Shown: piece after piece, positions 12,286-23,800 of the stretch
Layout of the letters: every line of letters begins with the position of its first letter
Position numbering within the stretch: position 1 is the stretch's first letter
Origin: Auricularia sp. M13
Lineage: Eukaryota > Basidiomycota > Agaricomycetes > Auriculariales > Auriculariaceae
Direction: 5' to 3'
DNA length: 64,000 nucleotides
Assembly (NCBI GenBank): GCA_037042915.1
Contig: CM073202.1
Coordinates: forward strand, 2,356,001 to 2,420,000
Notes under the pieces: model-generated
Told to the model about the DNA's origin: nothing
What the model saw: the letters and a program-made list of their open reading frames with translations, nothing else
Databases searched by the model: none
Program-made: the position numbers and the translations under genes

Positions 12286-13688
12286 CGTCGCCGCGGCATG
12301 ATGGCAAGCTGTCCTTGAACTTGCCGGATGTCGGCGGATTCTACCATGAGTGGGACCTGGAGTCATTGCCGTGGGACGCGGTGACGCGCGTTCGCATCGG
12401 CGATGTGCACCCGTCGGCGCTCGACATTCGTCTCGTCGACGCGATCATGGCGCGCGGTCTGCCCCCCACCTCGCACAGCCGGAGAACAGGCGCATACGCG
12501 AGGCCGTCATCGCTTTCTTATATCTGTACATGTCGCTGCAGCACGGCGACGAGAAGTATGCTTGTTCATGCTCACTCGCAATTTCTTCTCTGACCATTGT
12601 GTTCATTACAGGCCTTCGTTCAATTTCTCCGCTCGCTCAGCACTTCCCATTGGCGCCGGCCTTGGCTCGTCAGCGTCTTACTCGACTTGCGTCGCGACTG
12701 CCCTGCTTTTGCTGCACCAGCGCATCACAATCCCGCCCCAGCCGTACAGCCGCGATCCCATCGAGGGCACGCCGGGCCACGTGCACATCTCGCACGGCGG
12801 CCGCCGCGCGATCCCCACGGAGGCCGCGGAGGAGGTCAACCGGTGGGCGTACGTCGCGGAGAAGGTGCTGCACGGCATGCCGAGCGGCGTGGACAACGCC
12901 GTTGCGGTCTACGGCGGTGCGCTGGCGTTCTCCAAGGGCGGGTACGGGCGCAAGGCCGGCATGGAGGGCATCCAGGGCTTCAAGTCGATGCAGTTCTTGC
13001 TCACGGACTCGCGCGTGCCGCGGGACACGAAGAGCCTCGTTGCGGGCGTGGTACGGAAGAAGGAGGCTGAGCCTGATGTTGTGGACAAGCTGCTTGGTGC
13101 GATACAGAATATCGCGGACGAGGCGCAGCGCGCGCTGGCTGATCCTGAGCTGCCGCGCGAAAAGCTGTTGTGGGTTCTTTCGGTGCGTTCGAGCGGTATC
13201 TTGTCTTCAGGCGCACAGTTGTATTCATATCTGCGCAGGAACTCATCAACGAGAACCACGCGCACTTGAAGGCGCTCGGCGTCTCGCATCCAGCGTTGGA
13301 GACCATCCGCGATCTGACGCAGAAAGAGCCGTTCTCGCTTGCGACGAAGCTCACGGGTGCCGGCGGCGGTGGATGCGCCGTCACGCTCATCCCGGATTGT
13401 ATGTGGCCCTCATTCCTGCGTCGAATGGAATTCTCATTTTCATCTTCCGTAGCGTTCGCGCAGGACGCGCTCGAGCAACTGCGGAAGGCGCTGACCGCGG
13501 AGGGTTTCCAGCCATACGTGACAGCTGTGGGCGGCAGCGGCCTTGGCGTGCTCTCGCCGTACTACGAGGGCAACTACACGCCGCCCGACAGCGAGCACAC
13601 GGGCGAGCTGCGCAAGATGTTCGAGACGACTGCGCAGGACGAGCTTGCGGGCTGGGCGGCCGGTAGAGGACGTTGGCTCTTCGTCTAA
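12187..13688 (+). CDS. ERG12: Mevalonate kinase (GHMP kinase), apparently fused to the upstream lyase
   Basis: Mevalonate kinase phosphorylates mevalonate in isoprenoid and ergosterol synthesis. All three GHMP motifs are visible: GKVILFGEHAVVHGVTAIAA at the N-terminus, RSALPIGAGLGSSASYSTCV (about 12634-12690) for ATP binding, and KLTGAGGGGCAVTLIP (about 13350-13395). MPSGVDNAVAVYGGAL is also typical. The protein ends WAAGRGRWLFV at the TAA 13686. Introns are at about 12557-12611, 13182-13240 and 13400-13450. No ATG lies in a plausible position before the first motif. VSAP (12187-12198) is in the lyase frame while GKVILFGEHAV is in another, so one base appears missing at about 12199. A second offset lies at the C6 run at about 12462-12467, where IMARGLPP is followed out of frame by HLAQPENRRIREAV. 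Confidence 0.88.
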
Positions 13689-13900
13689 ACTGAAATACAG
13701 CAACTGCGACTCCTCATTGGCATTAGGAACTTACATTTAGTTTTACTGTGGCTCCCGTTAGAGTGCCCGGAGCTTTGGATATGTACGAATATAGTTACTG
13801 GGTCAATGCGATTGGCATTGATATGTGGCGTAAAACCCGCTTGCTGCAGGCCGGCAGTCGGACTCGCTTCATCGCTTTCAATACCACTGAGCAACTTTGC

Positions 13901-15383
13901 ATGGTCAGCCCTGCTCACGTCTTCTTGCTCCTCGCAGCGTCATCGTCCACAATGGCCCAACAGCTCAACATGGCCAAAGTCCTCATCTACTCGGCGACCG
14001 CTGGGTATGTTTGTGACGTCTTGACGCCGTCCGGCGCTTATTGACGCGCTCTCGAGTTATCGCCACGAGTCGATCCCAGCTGCAGTAGACGCGCTCACGC
14101 GACTGGGGCCGGCGTCCAACATCCAATTTGACGCGACAGAAGACAAGAGCAAGTTCACGGACGACGCGCTGAAGGTGTACGATGGGGTGCTGTTCATGAT
14201 GAACACCCAGCAAGGTGCGTGCGCTACGCGTCTGCGACCGCTCACTGGGCTCATTACGGCGTGTGTATGCATAGTGCTCGATGACGACGGCGTTGCTGCG
14301 CTGCAGAGATACCTGAACGCCGGCGGCAACTTCGTCGCGGTCCACAGCGCGTCCGACTGCCTGCTCCAGGCCGATTTCTATCGCAGGGAAGTCGGTGCGT
14401 GTCTGTATTTGCTCTCGTGACGCGTCTGACGTCTGCCGAGCTCAGGCGCGTACTTTGACTACCATCCGGCGTTGCAGAACGCAGTGAGTGCGCCTCGCTG
14501 GCAGCGTTCAAGACATATTTCGTCATCACTCAATTCCAACCGCTTGGTAGACGGTGCTCGTCGTCGACAAGGACCACCCGAGCACGAGCATGCTCCCCGA
14601 ACGCTGGAACGTGCACGACGAAATGTTCGTTCGCATGCTCAGCTGCTCTGCAGAGGCCTGCCGCTCATCGGCTTTTGCAGTTATAATTTCAAGTCGGACC
14701 CTCGCTCGGTCGGCGCAAAAGTTATCCTTTCTGTCGATGAATCGTCGTACACCGGTACTTTCTTACTGTACTTGCGCAGATATTGTATCTCTGACCTCTC
14801 TGCAGATGACGGCACGCGCAAATTCGACCAGGGAACACCTCACCCTATTGGTGCGTGCTCTCAGGTTAGCAGGAGCTCATAAGATTGAAGTCCTAGCACG
14901 CGCCTCCAGCTTGGTACCAGGAGAAGGGCGCAGGAGCTGACGAGGGCTCTAAGCTCGTCGGGAGAAGCTGGTACACCGCGCTAGGCCACGACGTCGACAC
15001 ATGGAAGGTCCGTGCCGCAGGTTCCCAAAGGAAGGCTTCCTGAACGCTCACCGCGTCCGCAGAACGAGACGTTCTTGTCCCATGTGATGGGCGGCGTAAC
15101 ATGGGCTCTTGCATCGGGTACTACGCGCGCCTTCAACGCAGATGCGTCTGTAGGCAATAGTGATAGCAGCGCGAAGCCGACGTCTCCGAGGTATGCATTA
15201 TCGTCATTCTTTCTTCCTCGTACGCTTGCTGATGCGAACGTCAGTCCCACGACCGGGGCCTCTGGCGGTGACTCCCAGCAGACGGGAAGTACTCCAGCAC
15301 CAACGGGCTCGAGTCCCCGACGCGCAGGGCTGTCGGCTCTTGGGGCAGCATCATCCATCGTGCTCGCTCTCTTCGGTCTGTGA
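13901..15383 (+). CDS. ThuA-like protein with signal peptide and GPI-anchor signal
   Basis: This is a multi-exon gene. The ATG at 13901 starts a signal peptide (MVSPAHVFLLLAASSSTMAQ), followed by MAKVLIYSATAGYRHDSIPA across the first intron. Further exons give VYDGVLFMMNTQQ, ALQRYLNAGGNFVAVHSASD and later GRSWYTALGHDVDTW and FLSHVMGGVTWALASG. These are the ThuA/trehalose-utilization fold motifs (class I glutamine-amidotransferase-like), found in secreted or surface proteins of many fungi. After the domain come a Ser/Thr/Pro-rich linker and a hydrophobic tail (AGLSALGAASSIVLALFGL), a likely GPI attachment signal. Substrate is unknown; bacterial relatives are linked to sugar metabolism. No frame break was found. 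Confidence 0.8.
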
Positions 15384-15462
15384 TCGAAAGCGGCAGGGAG
15401 GGAACGCTCGCCTGTTGTGATCCTGTTTCTGCTCTTGCTTTGCACATGTGTAACATCATTCG

Positions 15463-15804
15463 TCAATGGACACTTTCTGGACACTGCTGGGTGCGGAGAA
15501 TGTCGGTCTGCCACGAAGTAACGGCGCCGGTATCCCACCACGTTGGCTTAAACTTGAAGTAGTGTTCGGTCTTGCCAATAGGCTTGCTGTCGTAGACGTG
15601 GCCAGGCGGGAAGGAGCTGATCTTGTCGCACTCTTCTGCCAGTGCGAGAGCTTTGAGTTTGACCCAAAGTAGACGCGCTCGTGCTCGGACGGCTTCCGGC
15701 CTTGGTGGTGATACCGATAGGATCGCGTGCAGCGATAATCCTAGTTGGTTGAATGGTTCGCCGCTCTCGTCATGAAGAACGAAAGAGTATATGCCATCCG
15801 CAGA
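15463..15804 (-). pseudogene. Asparagine synthetase (glutamine-hydrolysing) fragment, frame-broken
   Basis: The minus strand encodes consecutive pieces of the glutaminase domain of asparagine synthetase, in different frames. SADGIYSFVLHDESGEPF (15751-15804) is followed by IIAARDPIGITT (about 15704-15741) and then EECDKISSFPPGHVYDSK and YFKFKPTWWDTGAV (about 15519-15650). A stop follows at 15463. The N-terminal catalytic Cys region, the rest of the domain and the synthetase domain are absent. With at least two frame changes in 340 bases and no flanking exons, this is most likely a truncated gene copy. No intact asparagine synthetase is in the window. Confidence 0.75.
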
Positions 15805-16017
15805 CGCCTGAGACGTGAGGCTCGTGGACGGCCTTGTCCTTGAGGTCGCGCCGCTCCGGGTCCACCAGAGCCCTCTCGAGCTTTTCTATCAGCCAGTCGT
15901 GTGAGAGTAGCCTTTCGTCGTTGACGGCGGACGCCTTGTCGGCATCCAGTCTCGCTTTCAGCGCGGCCATGACGTCCGTGAGAACATTGTGCAGCTGGGG
16001 GGTCCTGAATTGCATAC
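15805..16017 (-). other. Short open frame abutting the asparagine synthetase relic
   Basis: This frame encodes NVLTDVMAALKARLDADKAS and then HDWLIEKLERALVDPERRDL, a plausible amphipathic helical stretch, and continues directly into the relic in another frame. It does not match asparagine synthetase and I do not recognise it. It could be an exon of an older gene or a captured fragment. Confidence 0.25.
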
Positions 16018-17369
16018 AATCGACTGCATCGCCGGACTTGATGGCAATTTTCCTTCCCTACCTCGGTGTGCACCCTAGATATCAACACCATCGATCACCT
16101 TTGCTCGATCGTGGAATTTAGACTAGTCTCTTACGCTCGTCACGCCATTTAGTATCCCGGATTAGGAGCTCCATCGACGTCATGATTACGCCGGAATCCC
16201 AATGAATCCCGGGGGTAGGAAAACGCCCACTCGCAGGCGGGTCGCTGGTGGAGGACGCGTTCGGAGTCGGATTTGTCAGATCATGGTGATTTGTTTGGTC
16301 ACGATTGAGCTAACGTTTGGCTGTGTTCGTGTCGGCTCCGTGAGCACCAGCATTACGCCGGGTCCACACCCTGGGTCTCGGACGGTGTGTCCACAGTGCT
16401 ATGTGTTTCTCACTCGATACGGTTCTCCAACACTGTCTCAAGGAAACTACTGGACTTTTTGCTGTAGGCATTGCACTTCGGCCCACTGACACCAGCGTCG
16501 GCGCCGTGGACATTCAGCTGCATGATTGTATGCACCGAAGACGCCTCCAGCGCACGATCTACGTACATTCTACCATTTTTATGGGTCAGCATTGTGACCA
16601 CCAAGCACACACAGGAGCGGTACATCGTGCTGGTCCGGATAGATGCTTCAGATCCTGGCCTCTCCTACGCTCATTCTTATCCGTGTGCCAGGTACCACCG
16701 CTCAACCTCCGTCGGCTCTCACACTCACACAGCCTGGCCCTGACGGGGGTCAGCTGGTCCAGTATATTCCACGCCGCGCGTTCTTGTGTGGGGTTTCCCG
16801 AGAGATAACCGTGGACGTGTTCAGGCCGTCACGATTGATCCCGGTCCTTCGCTTCTGAAGGAGACCACCGTGACGCGGTGCAGCTCAGTGAGAATGTCCA
16901 TCGAATCTAAACCTGCTGGTGCACCCGAATTGCCCAAGGATGGTTGCGCTGTCGTGTCTTGGTCCCGGATGGGAACAAGCGCCGCGCATATACTTCGTGC
17001 TCATTTATGCCCTTTCACGCTTTCAGTGAAGATGCCCAGCGACACACTTAGGAAATTGTCCTCGTAATGGTCCTTGGGAATTCCCGCGTCGTGCTAACTC
17101 TGTTGGCTGTATCAGGACGGACTCGTCTATCGAATGCAGCGCCCACACTCTCGGACTGAAGGTCAAGCCTGATCCATGACACCGGGGTAAGAGCTGCGTA
17201 AAGCATATACTGCATTCGATCAAGAAGCGAACATTGTACACTCCAGACTCCCATTTGCAACGACCGCCTTGACATATCCCGCTCCTATAGACTGGCAAGG
17301 TCGATAAATATCTCAGGAGGTTAATGGAATACAAGGTCAGGGTGCACGTACAACGTCGCTAGTTCACGC
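16018..17369. other. Intergenic region, no gene seen
   Basis: About 1.35 kb with only short overlapping frames on both strands. No motif, repeat or RNA gene was recognised. Confidence 0.45.
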
Positions 17370-18230
17370 TCATCCTTGGACGATCCAGCCACTTGGAGGC
17401 CCAGCATAGGGACGTTGAATGATTGAGGTGACCTGGTTGATGGGAACATCTGCTGTCGATGACACTCCCGTGAGAGGGTGGGTGTAACCAATGCTGCAGG
17501 TGGTTTCCACGACCCAAGCACCTTGATTGGGACCGTTCCACTGGTACTGGGTTTCGTAAACGCGAGGACTCAGAAATGAGCGACCTCGATGACCAAGATA
17601 CAAGCGTCAAGCGGCGTACAGTGGTCTTATGGTTGATGGAGATGATCGTCCCTTGCAGCGCCGTCGTATTGTTCGACCCTGGGGCATTGTAGATGAAGAA
17701 GTTCACAAAGTCCTGAGGTAGGTACTTTGTCTGAGTGTGAATGACAAAGGTGGGTTGCGCGGACATGGTGCACTCTCGGGTGTGGTTCTCGGAGTGGGGA
17801 GCAGCGAGCTATCTGGCAGCAACGTCTTACTTGAGTCATTCTGAACAACAGCTACCGACCTTCCCACAGGTATTTCTGCCGGGAAAGGGCACGTGTGGCC
17901 CCGAGCTTCGCAGGTGAGAGTATTCGATGTTATGGCTGCTGACATCCTCATTTCCCCGACTTGTCAAGCATGCTGTTTGTGACTTGACACATGATCGGGC
18001 CTGCATCGACGCCGCAGGCTGCCCTGGCACTGCAGCGCCGTCCAGGCACCGCGTAAAGTAAGGCACGTGTAGAATCTCATATCATCCATCCTTGAAGGAC
18101 TGCATACCCTCGCATGCTTCAAGCAAGGGCTAGCTTACGAAGGCTGAGCATTGTTTATCATCATAACTGGGCCCGATGCGTAGTACCGCACAGAGTCGCA
18201 AACTTCGAAACTGAGCTCCGTCAATGGTGC
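17370..18230 (-). CDS. Putative multi-exon secreted-type protein, unresolved structure
   Basis: Several minus-strand segments read like exons of one gene joined by plausible introns. They are ELSFEVCDSVRYYASGPVMM (about 18150-18215, ending at a GTAAGC donor), CEARGHTCPFPAEIPVGRSV (about 17860-17925) followed by VAVVQNDS and a GTAAGA donor, then KCTMSAQPTFVIHTQTKYLP and NFFIYNAPGSNNTTALQGTI (17766 down to about 17625). After a likely 73 nt intron come YQWNGPNQGAWVVETTCSIG and a stop at 17370. The amino acid composition (Asn, Tyr, Cys, Thr) suggests an extracellular protein. No ATG in frame with the first segment was found, so it may be decayed or have a further 5' exon. Family unknown. Confidence 0.35.
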
Positions 18231-18500
18231 CAATGAGGACTGTCGAAAACAGCTAGCCGAAGGGACCAAGCCATGAGGCTGCAGGCATGTCAACTAGCCC
18301 ACCACCAGTCAAAATGACCCATATTGCGTGCTCCAGAGCAGCCATATCACTCAGGAGTATTGGAAACTCTCGCACCGTGGGAGACCGAAGTACGTAGGAG
18401 GGACCAGTTGTTTGTTTCGGTTGTTTTCTTTGCAATAGAGTCCGGCGGCTTCTTCCGATCTTTGAACACTTCCTTCGACCATCGTTGACTCGACCTCGAT

Positions 18501-19998
18501 ATGCTGACGTTGCAAGTAGCGTACAGTGCCCCACCTACAGCATGGGATGAGATAACTGGCGAAACTAGCCGGGAAACCGTCCTACAACAATGGGCGCACT
18601 ATAGCGCGCTCTTCGAAGAGCTGGGGTATCGCATGTTTCCGGAGCAGTGCGACGAGAACGGCGAATCGATCCCTCTACTCGGACCCGATCTCCCTCCTCC
18701 AATCGATTCCTTCCAACCTCAAGCTCATGAGAACTATGTTCATATTCCTGTGGCATACGTATGGAATCATCAACACATATATGTGCGCCATGCTGTTCGT
18801 CCTCCTGGCTGTGCTAACGGTGGATTCTCCTTCTTAGCAGGGAATTCAGGTTATGCTTGATGAGTCTAGGCGCGAAGTTGTGGCGAAGTTAATTCGTAAA
18901 CCCTCCGAACGCGAGCTCATCGAGTACCTTGCCACTCAAAGGCGCGAGAATCCCGATCCCCGCAACCACACTATTCCATTTCTCCAGCTGATAGACGCCG
19001 GTCATTGCGCATTCTTGATTATGCCCTGCTGGAAAGTGGACTCGACGCCATTCTATGCAATGGGCGAGCCAGTGGAAATGCTGAAGCAGTGTCTCGAGGT
19101 ACGAAGAGATCGCACCTTTATACCGCTTACGATTGACACTTTCCAGGGACTATCCTACCTCCATGAGCATCGGATAGCCCACCGCGTGAGCTCCCAGTCC
19201 TACCGAGACAAATTACTCATGATTGCCAGGATGTCTCAAAGAGCAACATTGTCATGAATTACCAGGGCGGCGATAGAGGGATAGGCGACAGAGTCAAGCC
19301 CTTCCGGTCCCTCTTCGACGCACGTTACGCGATCATCGATTTCAACTGCTCGACTAGGTTCCCAGGTGACGAACCCTTGGAGAGCATTCGCACCGTCGGC
19401 CGCATTTTCACGCCTCCGCACGAGGCTCCGGAGCTGTCTGATACTGTCCCCTACAATCCATTTCCGGTAGACGTAAGATGAGGATCGTCAAATAGCGAAA
19501 CTCGTTCGTTCTCATGTGCTCGCGTTTAGATTTACGCCCTTGGACAAGTCATCAAAGATCGCGTTGTCTCCTCCACTGTGCGTGCCTACATCTCCCTGTG
19601 CAATCTCACTTTCCTCTTTATATACCTAGACCTTCCGTTCCCGCGTCACGGAATTGTTGGCCAAGCACATGCCGGAGTTCTTCGACCTGGTGAATAGCAT
19701 GATGAACCCGAACCCCGAAGCCCGTCCGACGGCTGCGGCAGCGTACGAGAAGATATGTGCTTTGCAGTCGCAGACAGATCCAGGGATTCTCGCGCTGCAT
19801 GGCCAACCCGAGGACGATGCCCCAGAATACGGTACTCCGGAGGCGATCGCGGCGGCCGCACAACCCCAGAAAGACCCGGTCGCGGATTTTCTCGAGCTAG
19901 GCGGGCACCCAGAGCACGACGTCCACAACAATAATATTGGTGCAGACGAGATTGGAAGTGTGCAGCCAGTGCCTGTTGATTCAAATGTAGTGTCTTGA
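18501..19998 (+). CDS. Divergent Ser/Thr protein kinase-like protein
   Basis: Five or six exons follow the ATG at 18501. The core shows REVVAKLIRKPSERELIEYL (VAxK-like lysine), GHCAFLIMPCWKVDSTPFY (hinge), then GLSYLHEHRIAHR, which after an intron continues DVSKSNIVMNY to complete an HRDxxxxN catalytic loop. The activation-loop motif is IIDFNCSTRF, with DFN where DFG is usual. The C-lobe ends with LVNSMMNPNPEARPTAAAAY. A Gln/Glu/Asp-rich tail of about 80 residues runs to the TGA at 19996. The catalytic loop Asp and Asn are kept, so activity is possible, but no clear glycine-rich loop is seen. Divergent kinases of this general type are common in Agaricomycetes. Role unknown. Confidence 0.75.
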
Positions 19999-20898
19999 AT
20001 GTAGCTCGAGTCCACTCAATTTGATCAGTTGGCACTGTCGAATCGAGTAGCAGGTTCTTCGTCTCCTGGGCCACAGGCCCTGAGAATCCGATAAGGCGCG
20101 ACGCACAGGGAACCCGAGAAGACTGGATAGTTAGTATAGCATCATCTCTGTGACAGAATGCAAAATACAGCGTTTCGTCGCCGAGAAGTCTGAGCGCAAG
20201 AAGTCGAGAGATGAGCTGGCGGCTTTTGGCCTTCGTCGAACAGAGGCTCTTGTCCGCGTTGAGGCAGTTTAAGGAGTACTTATAAGTATCAGCCCAGAAG
20301 ACCTCAGAGCAGAATGGGAAGATTCTTTCACGGCTGTGACAAATTCCCACGTGGAGGCAAAGCTGTCCAGTGGTCGGACAACAGCGTCCATGGTAGGTGG
20401 ATAGGTACTGAGGTAGGTAGCAAGTCTCACATGCTAGTGCGCGGCCCGGGACCATCCCCTGGACAAATACTCTCCAGTTCAGCACGTACCGTGTAATCCG
20501 AATCTCAAATGGCTTGCGTTAATCAAGCGCAGATTTCAAGTTGAGTTGAACGTCACGTGGAATCTCCGACTATAGTATATTTCAACTCTATCTCCTTGTT
20601 CGCGAGCGAACCTGCATGGCTAGTCTTATATCCGGCAGGTTACAGTGTTTCAAAAGCTCTTGCTTGGATTGTGAAGCGGACCGTGCCACCCAGCGGACCG
20701 TTGATTTCGCATGCAGCGTCAGTTGACCTCGCCGTGTTCCCACCATCGCGCGGTTCAGCATGGATTTCGGCACACCCTCGGACGCTGTCCGCGTCATTGC
20801 GCTGCTTCTTTTCTCCTGCCAACGCAGCGCTTTATATATTACTGCATCATGCACACCGCGTCGCCGCGCACAGAGACCTTGAGTCTTGACCAACAACT
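19999..20898. other. Intergenic region before GH35 gene
   Basis: No gene is clear. A 279-codon minus-strand frame (19646-20485) crosses from this region into the kinase 3' end but has no recognisable domain. The right end holds the GH35 promoter. Confidence 0.4.
20831..20840 (+). promoter_or_regulatory. TATA box of the GH35 gene
   Basis: TTTATATATT lies about 60 bases before the ATG at 20899, a spacing that suits a core promoter with a short leader. Assigned by sequence and position only. Confidence 0.5.
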
Positions 20899-23800
20899 AT
20901 GCGCGCTCTCGCTCTGGCTGCGCTGGCGGGCTCGGCGCTGGCGGTGTCCAACGGGCTGACGACGGACGTGACGTGGGACCCGAACTCGCTCTCGATTCTT
21001 GGCCAGCGCGTCTTTCTGCACTCGGGCGAGTTCCACCCCTGGCGGCTGCCCTCGCGCTCGCTCTGGCGCGACATCATGCAGAAGGCCGCCGCGGGCGGCC
21101 TAAACGGCATCTCGCTCTACGCCCACCTCGGCCTCATGAACCCCGCGCCGGGCGTCGTCGACTTCGACGGCCTGCGCAGCTTCGAGACTGCTATTGTCGA
21201 GGCGCAGAACGCCGGGCTGTGGGTGACCGCGCGCATTGTGCGTCTTTGACGGGTTGCTTTGCCTGCTAGTGATTCATTGAAGTGTTAATTTATTGCCGTG
21301 TCGGTGCATTCTAGGGTCCATATGTCAATGGCGAGACGACGGGCGGCGGACTCCCCGGCTGGATGATGAGCATAAACGCCAACGCAAGTCCATCTGGATC
21401 AGTCGCCTCACACGACGCTAATGCATTCCATGCAATCCACAGCTGCGCACAAACGACACAGTCTACACTCAGGCTTGGACGCCGTACTGGACCGCAATGG
21501 CCAAGATGCTGGCGAAGTACCAGATCACCAAGGGCGGCCCGGTCATCTTCGTTCAGGTTGAAAACGAATTCGATAACGTGCGTACATTCCCCGAACATAT
21601 ATATCATCGTGTTGAACAGCTGGCAGGGATCGACCCGCGCAGCATATATGGTCCTGCTAGAGCAGTCTCTGCGCGCCAACGGCATTGTGGTCCCCACGAC
21701 GCACAACAACAAGGGCCTGCGCGACATCACGTATGCTTCTGGGACTGGCGCGGTTGATATCTGGGGTATCGACTCCTACCCCGGTAATGGATGCGCGAGC
21801 TCTTGGAGCGACGTCGTGACCAACGTGAGTGCACGGCGCACATCTGAGCCTGAATGTTGACTGACCGTTGATTACTTCAGTACAACGCGTTTAAGAATAC
21901 GAGCGGAAACCCCAACCTGCCTCTATACTCGCCCGAGTTTGTCGGCGGCTGGTTTGATGCCTGGGGCTCGACTGGAAGCTACGCTGCTTGCCGGGTCCGT
22001 ATTCAAACTCTGATACGCTCATGTTCGCGCGCTGACGATGATACCCACAGGCGAAGATCGGGCCTGAGTTCGAGCGCGTCTTCTACCAAGCGCTGTGGGC
22101 GCAAAATGCGCGGCTGATCAACTTCTACATGTACTACGGTGGCACAAACTGGGGCGGCCTGTAAGTCCTCCGAACGTTATCCTTTGAGCGTCGCTCACTC
22201 GTCGACAGTCCCGCGCCAGTTGTTTACACCAGGTGAGGCCGCAAGGTCCACCAACGAGATCTTCGGAGAGCTGACTGTGGGCCAGCTACGACTACGGCGC
22301 GGCCATTCCAGAGAACCGCATGATTGGCGATAAATATAACGAACTGAAGCTCATGGGCCTGTTCCTGCGAAGCGCACGCGACTTCCGCCAGACCGCCTTC
22401 GGTGCGCACTGCCCACGCCGTCCCTATCACCTGCCTTCGACTCACAGTGCTATTTGCAGCGCCTGAGGTCACCACCCTAACTTCCAGCAACCAAATCGCG
22501 ACCGCCGAAATGCGCAACCAGCAGACCGGCGCCGGATTCTATCTCGTCAGGCATACGCCTGCGAGTTCAACGTATGCTCAGCCGCTCGGCTGCCTTTATT
22601 CTTCGGCTGACGACGTCTTCGAATGTTGCAGCGCAACTATCCCGTTCACTCTGAAGGTTTCCACCAGCGCCGGAGCCCTCACGATCCCGCAGACGAGCGG
22701 CGCACAGATCGTGCTTCTCGGCCACGACTCGCGTACCATCGTCACCGACTACAAGTTCGGCTCGTCGCGCGCGCTGTATTCGACGGCTGCTGTGGTTCTG
22801 AGCACGACCATCGACGGGGTGGATTGGCTTGTCGTCCACGGATACCCACAGGCTGATAGCACTTACGAAGTCGTCCTTGCTGGCGCTTCGGGCACTGCGA
22901 CAAGCGCAGGTGACTTTACGGTTGCTACGCGTTCTACATCGGTGAGTTGCTTCACATATCATTGTGGTTTACAACTCACACCTCATAAAGGCTGGTGCTG
23001 GTTTGCTTGCCAGCTTCCGCATCGCTGCTGGGGGAAGGGCATTGCTCTCGGTGGGAACTACCCGTCTGCTTGTTCTCGACACGACTATCGCGAGGACGCT
23101 CTGGGCACCCGTCCTTCCTGGCGCAGGAACTTTCGCGCGTTTCGCAGAGGTCGGGAGCAACGCCACGGTTATGGTTGCAGGACCATCACTCGTGCGGACC
23201 GCCATGCTCTCAGGCTCCCAGCTCGCTCTGACCGGCGACACGAACCGTACCACGACGCTGCAGATTTACGGCCCGCGTTCGCTCACTGGCGTCACGTGGA
23301 ATGGCGTGTCCGTCAGCGTCGCCCAGGACGCGCTCGGCGCGTGGTCCGGGACGCTCGATGGCCCGTCGTCTGCCGCGCTCTCTTTTACTCCTCCGAAACT
23401 CTCCGCATGGAAGTTCAAGGACTCGCTGCCCGAAGTGTCGGCGGGCTACGACGACTCGCGCTGGGTAGTGGCCAACAAGACGACCACGTTCCTCACGATG
23501 CAGGCCTTCCCGCGCGACACTGCCGCCCTGCTGGGCGAGCAGGATTACGGCTTCATGACGGGCAACGTCGTGTGGCGCGGCCATTTCACTGCGAAGGGCA
23601 CGGAGACTGGCACCTTCCTGGGCATCAACGGCGCCCCGGCGTTCGCGGCGAGCGTGTATTTGAACGACGTGTACCTTGGTGCCGTCACATCGACGAGCAG
23701 CACCGATGCAGATACGAAGAACGTGACGCTCGCGTTTCCGCAGACGGCTTTGCGCACGGGAGACAATGTTGTCACGGTGCTGAAGGACAATATGGGCTTG

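Noticed and set aside
19646-20485. 279-codon minus-strand open frame
   Set aside because: It overlaps the kinase 3' exon, has no recognisable motif and its composition follows from the opposite strand plus non-coding DNA.
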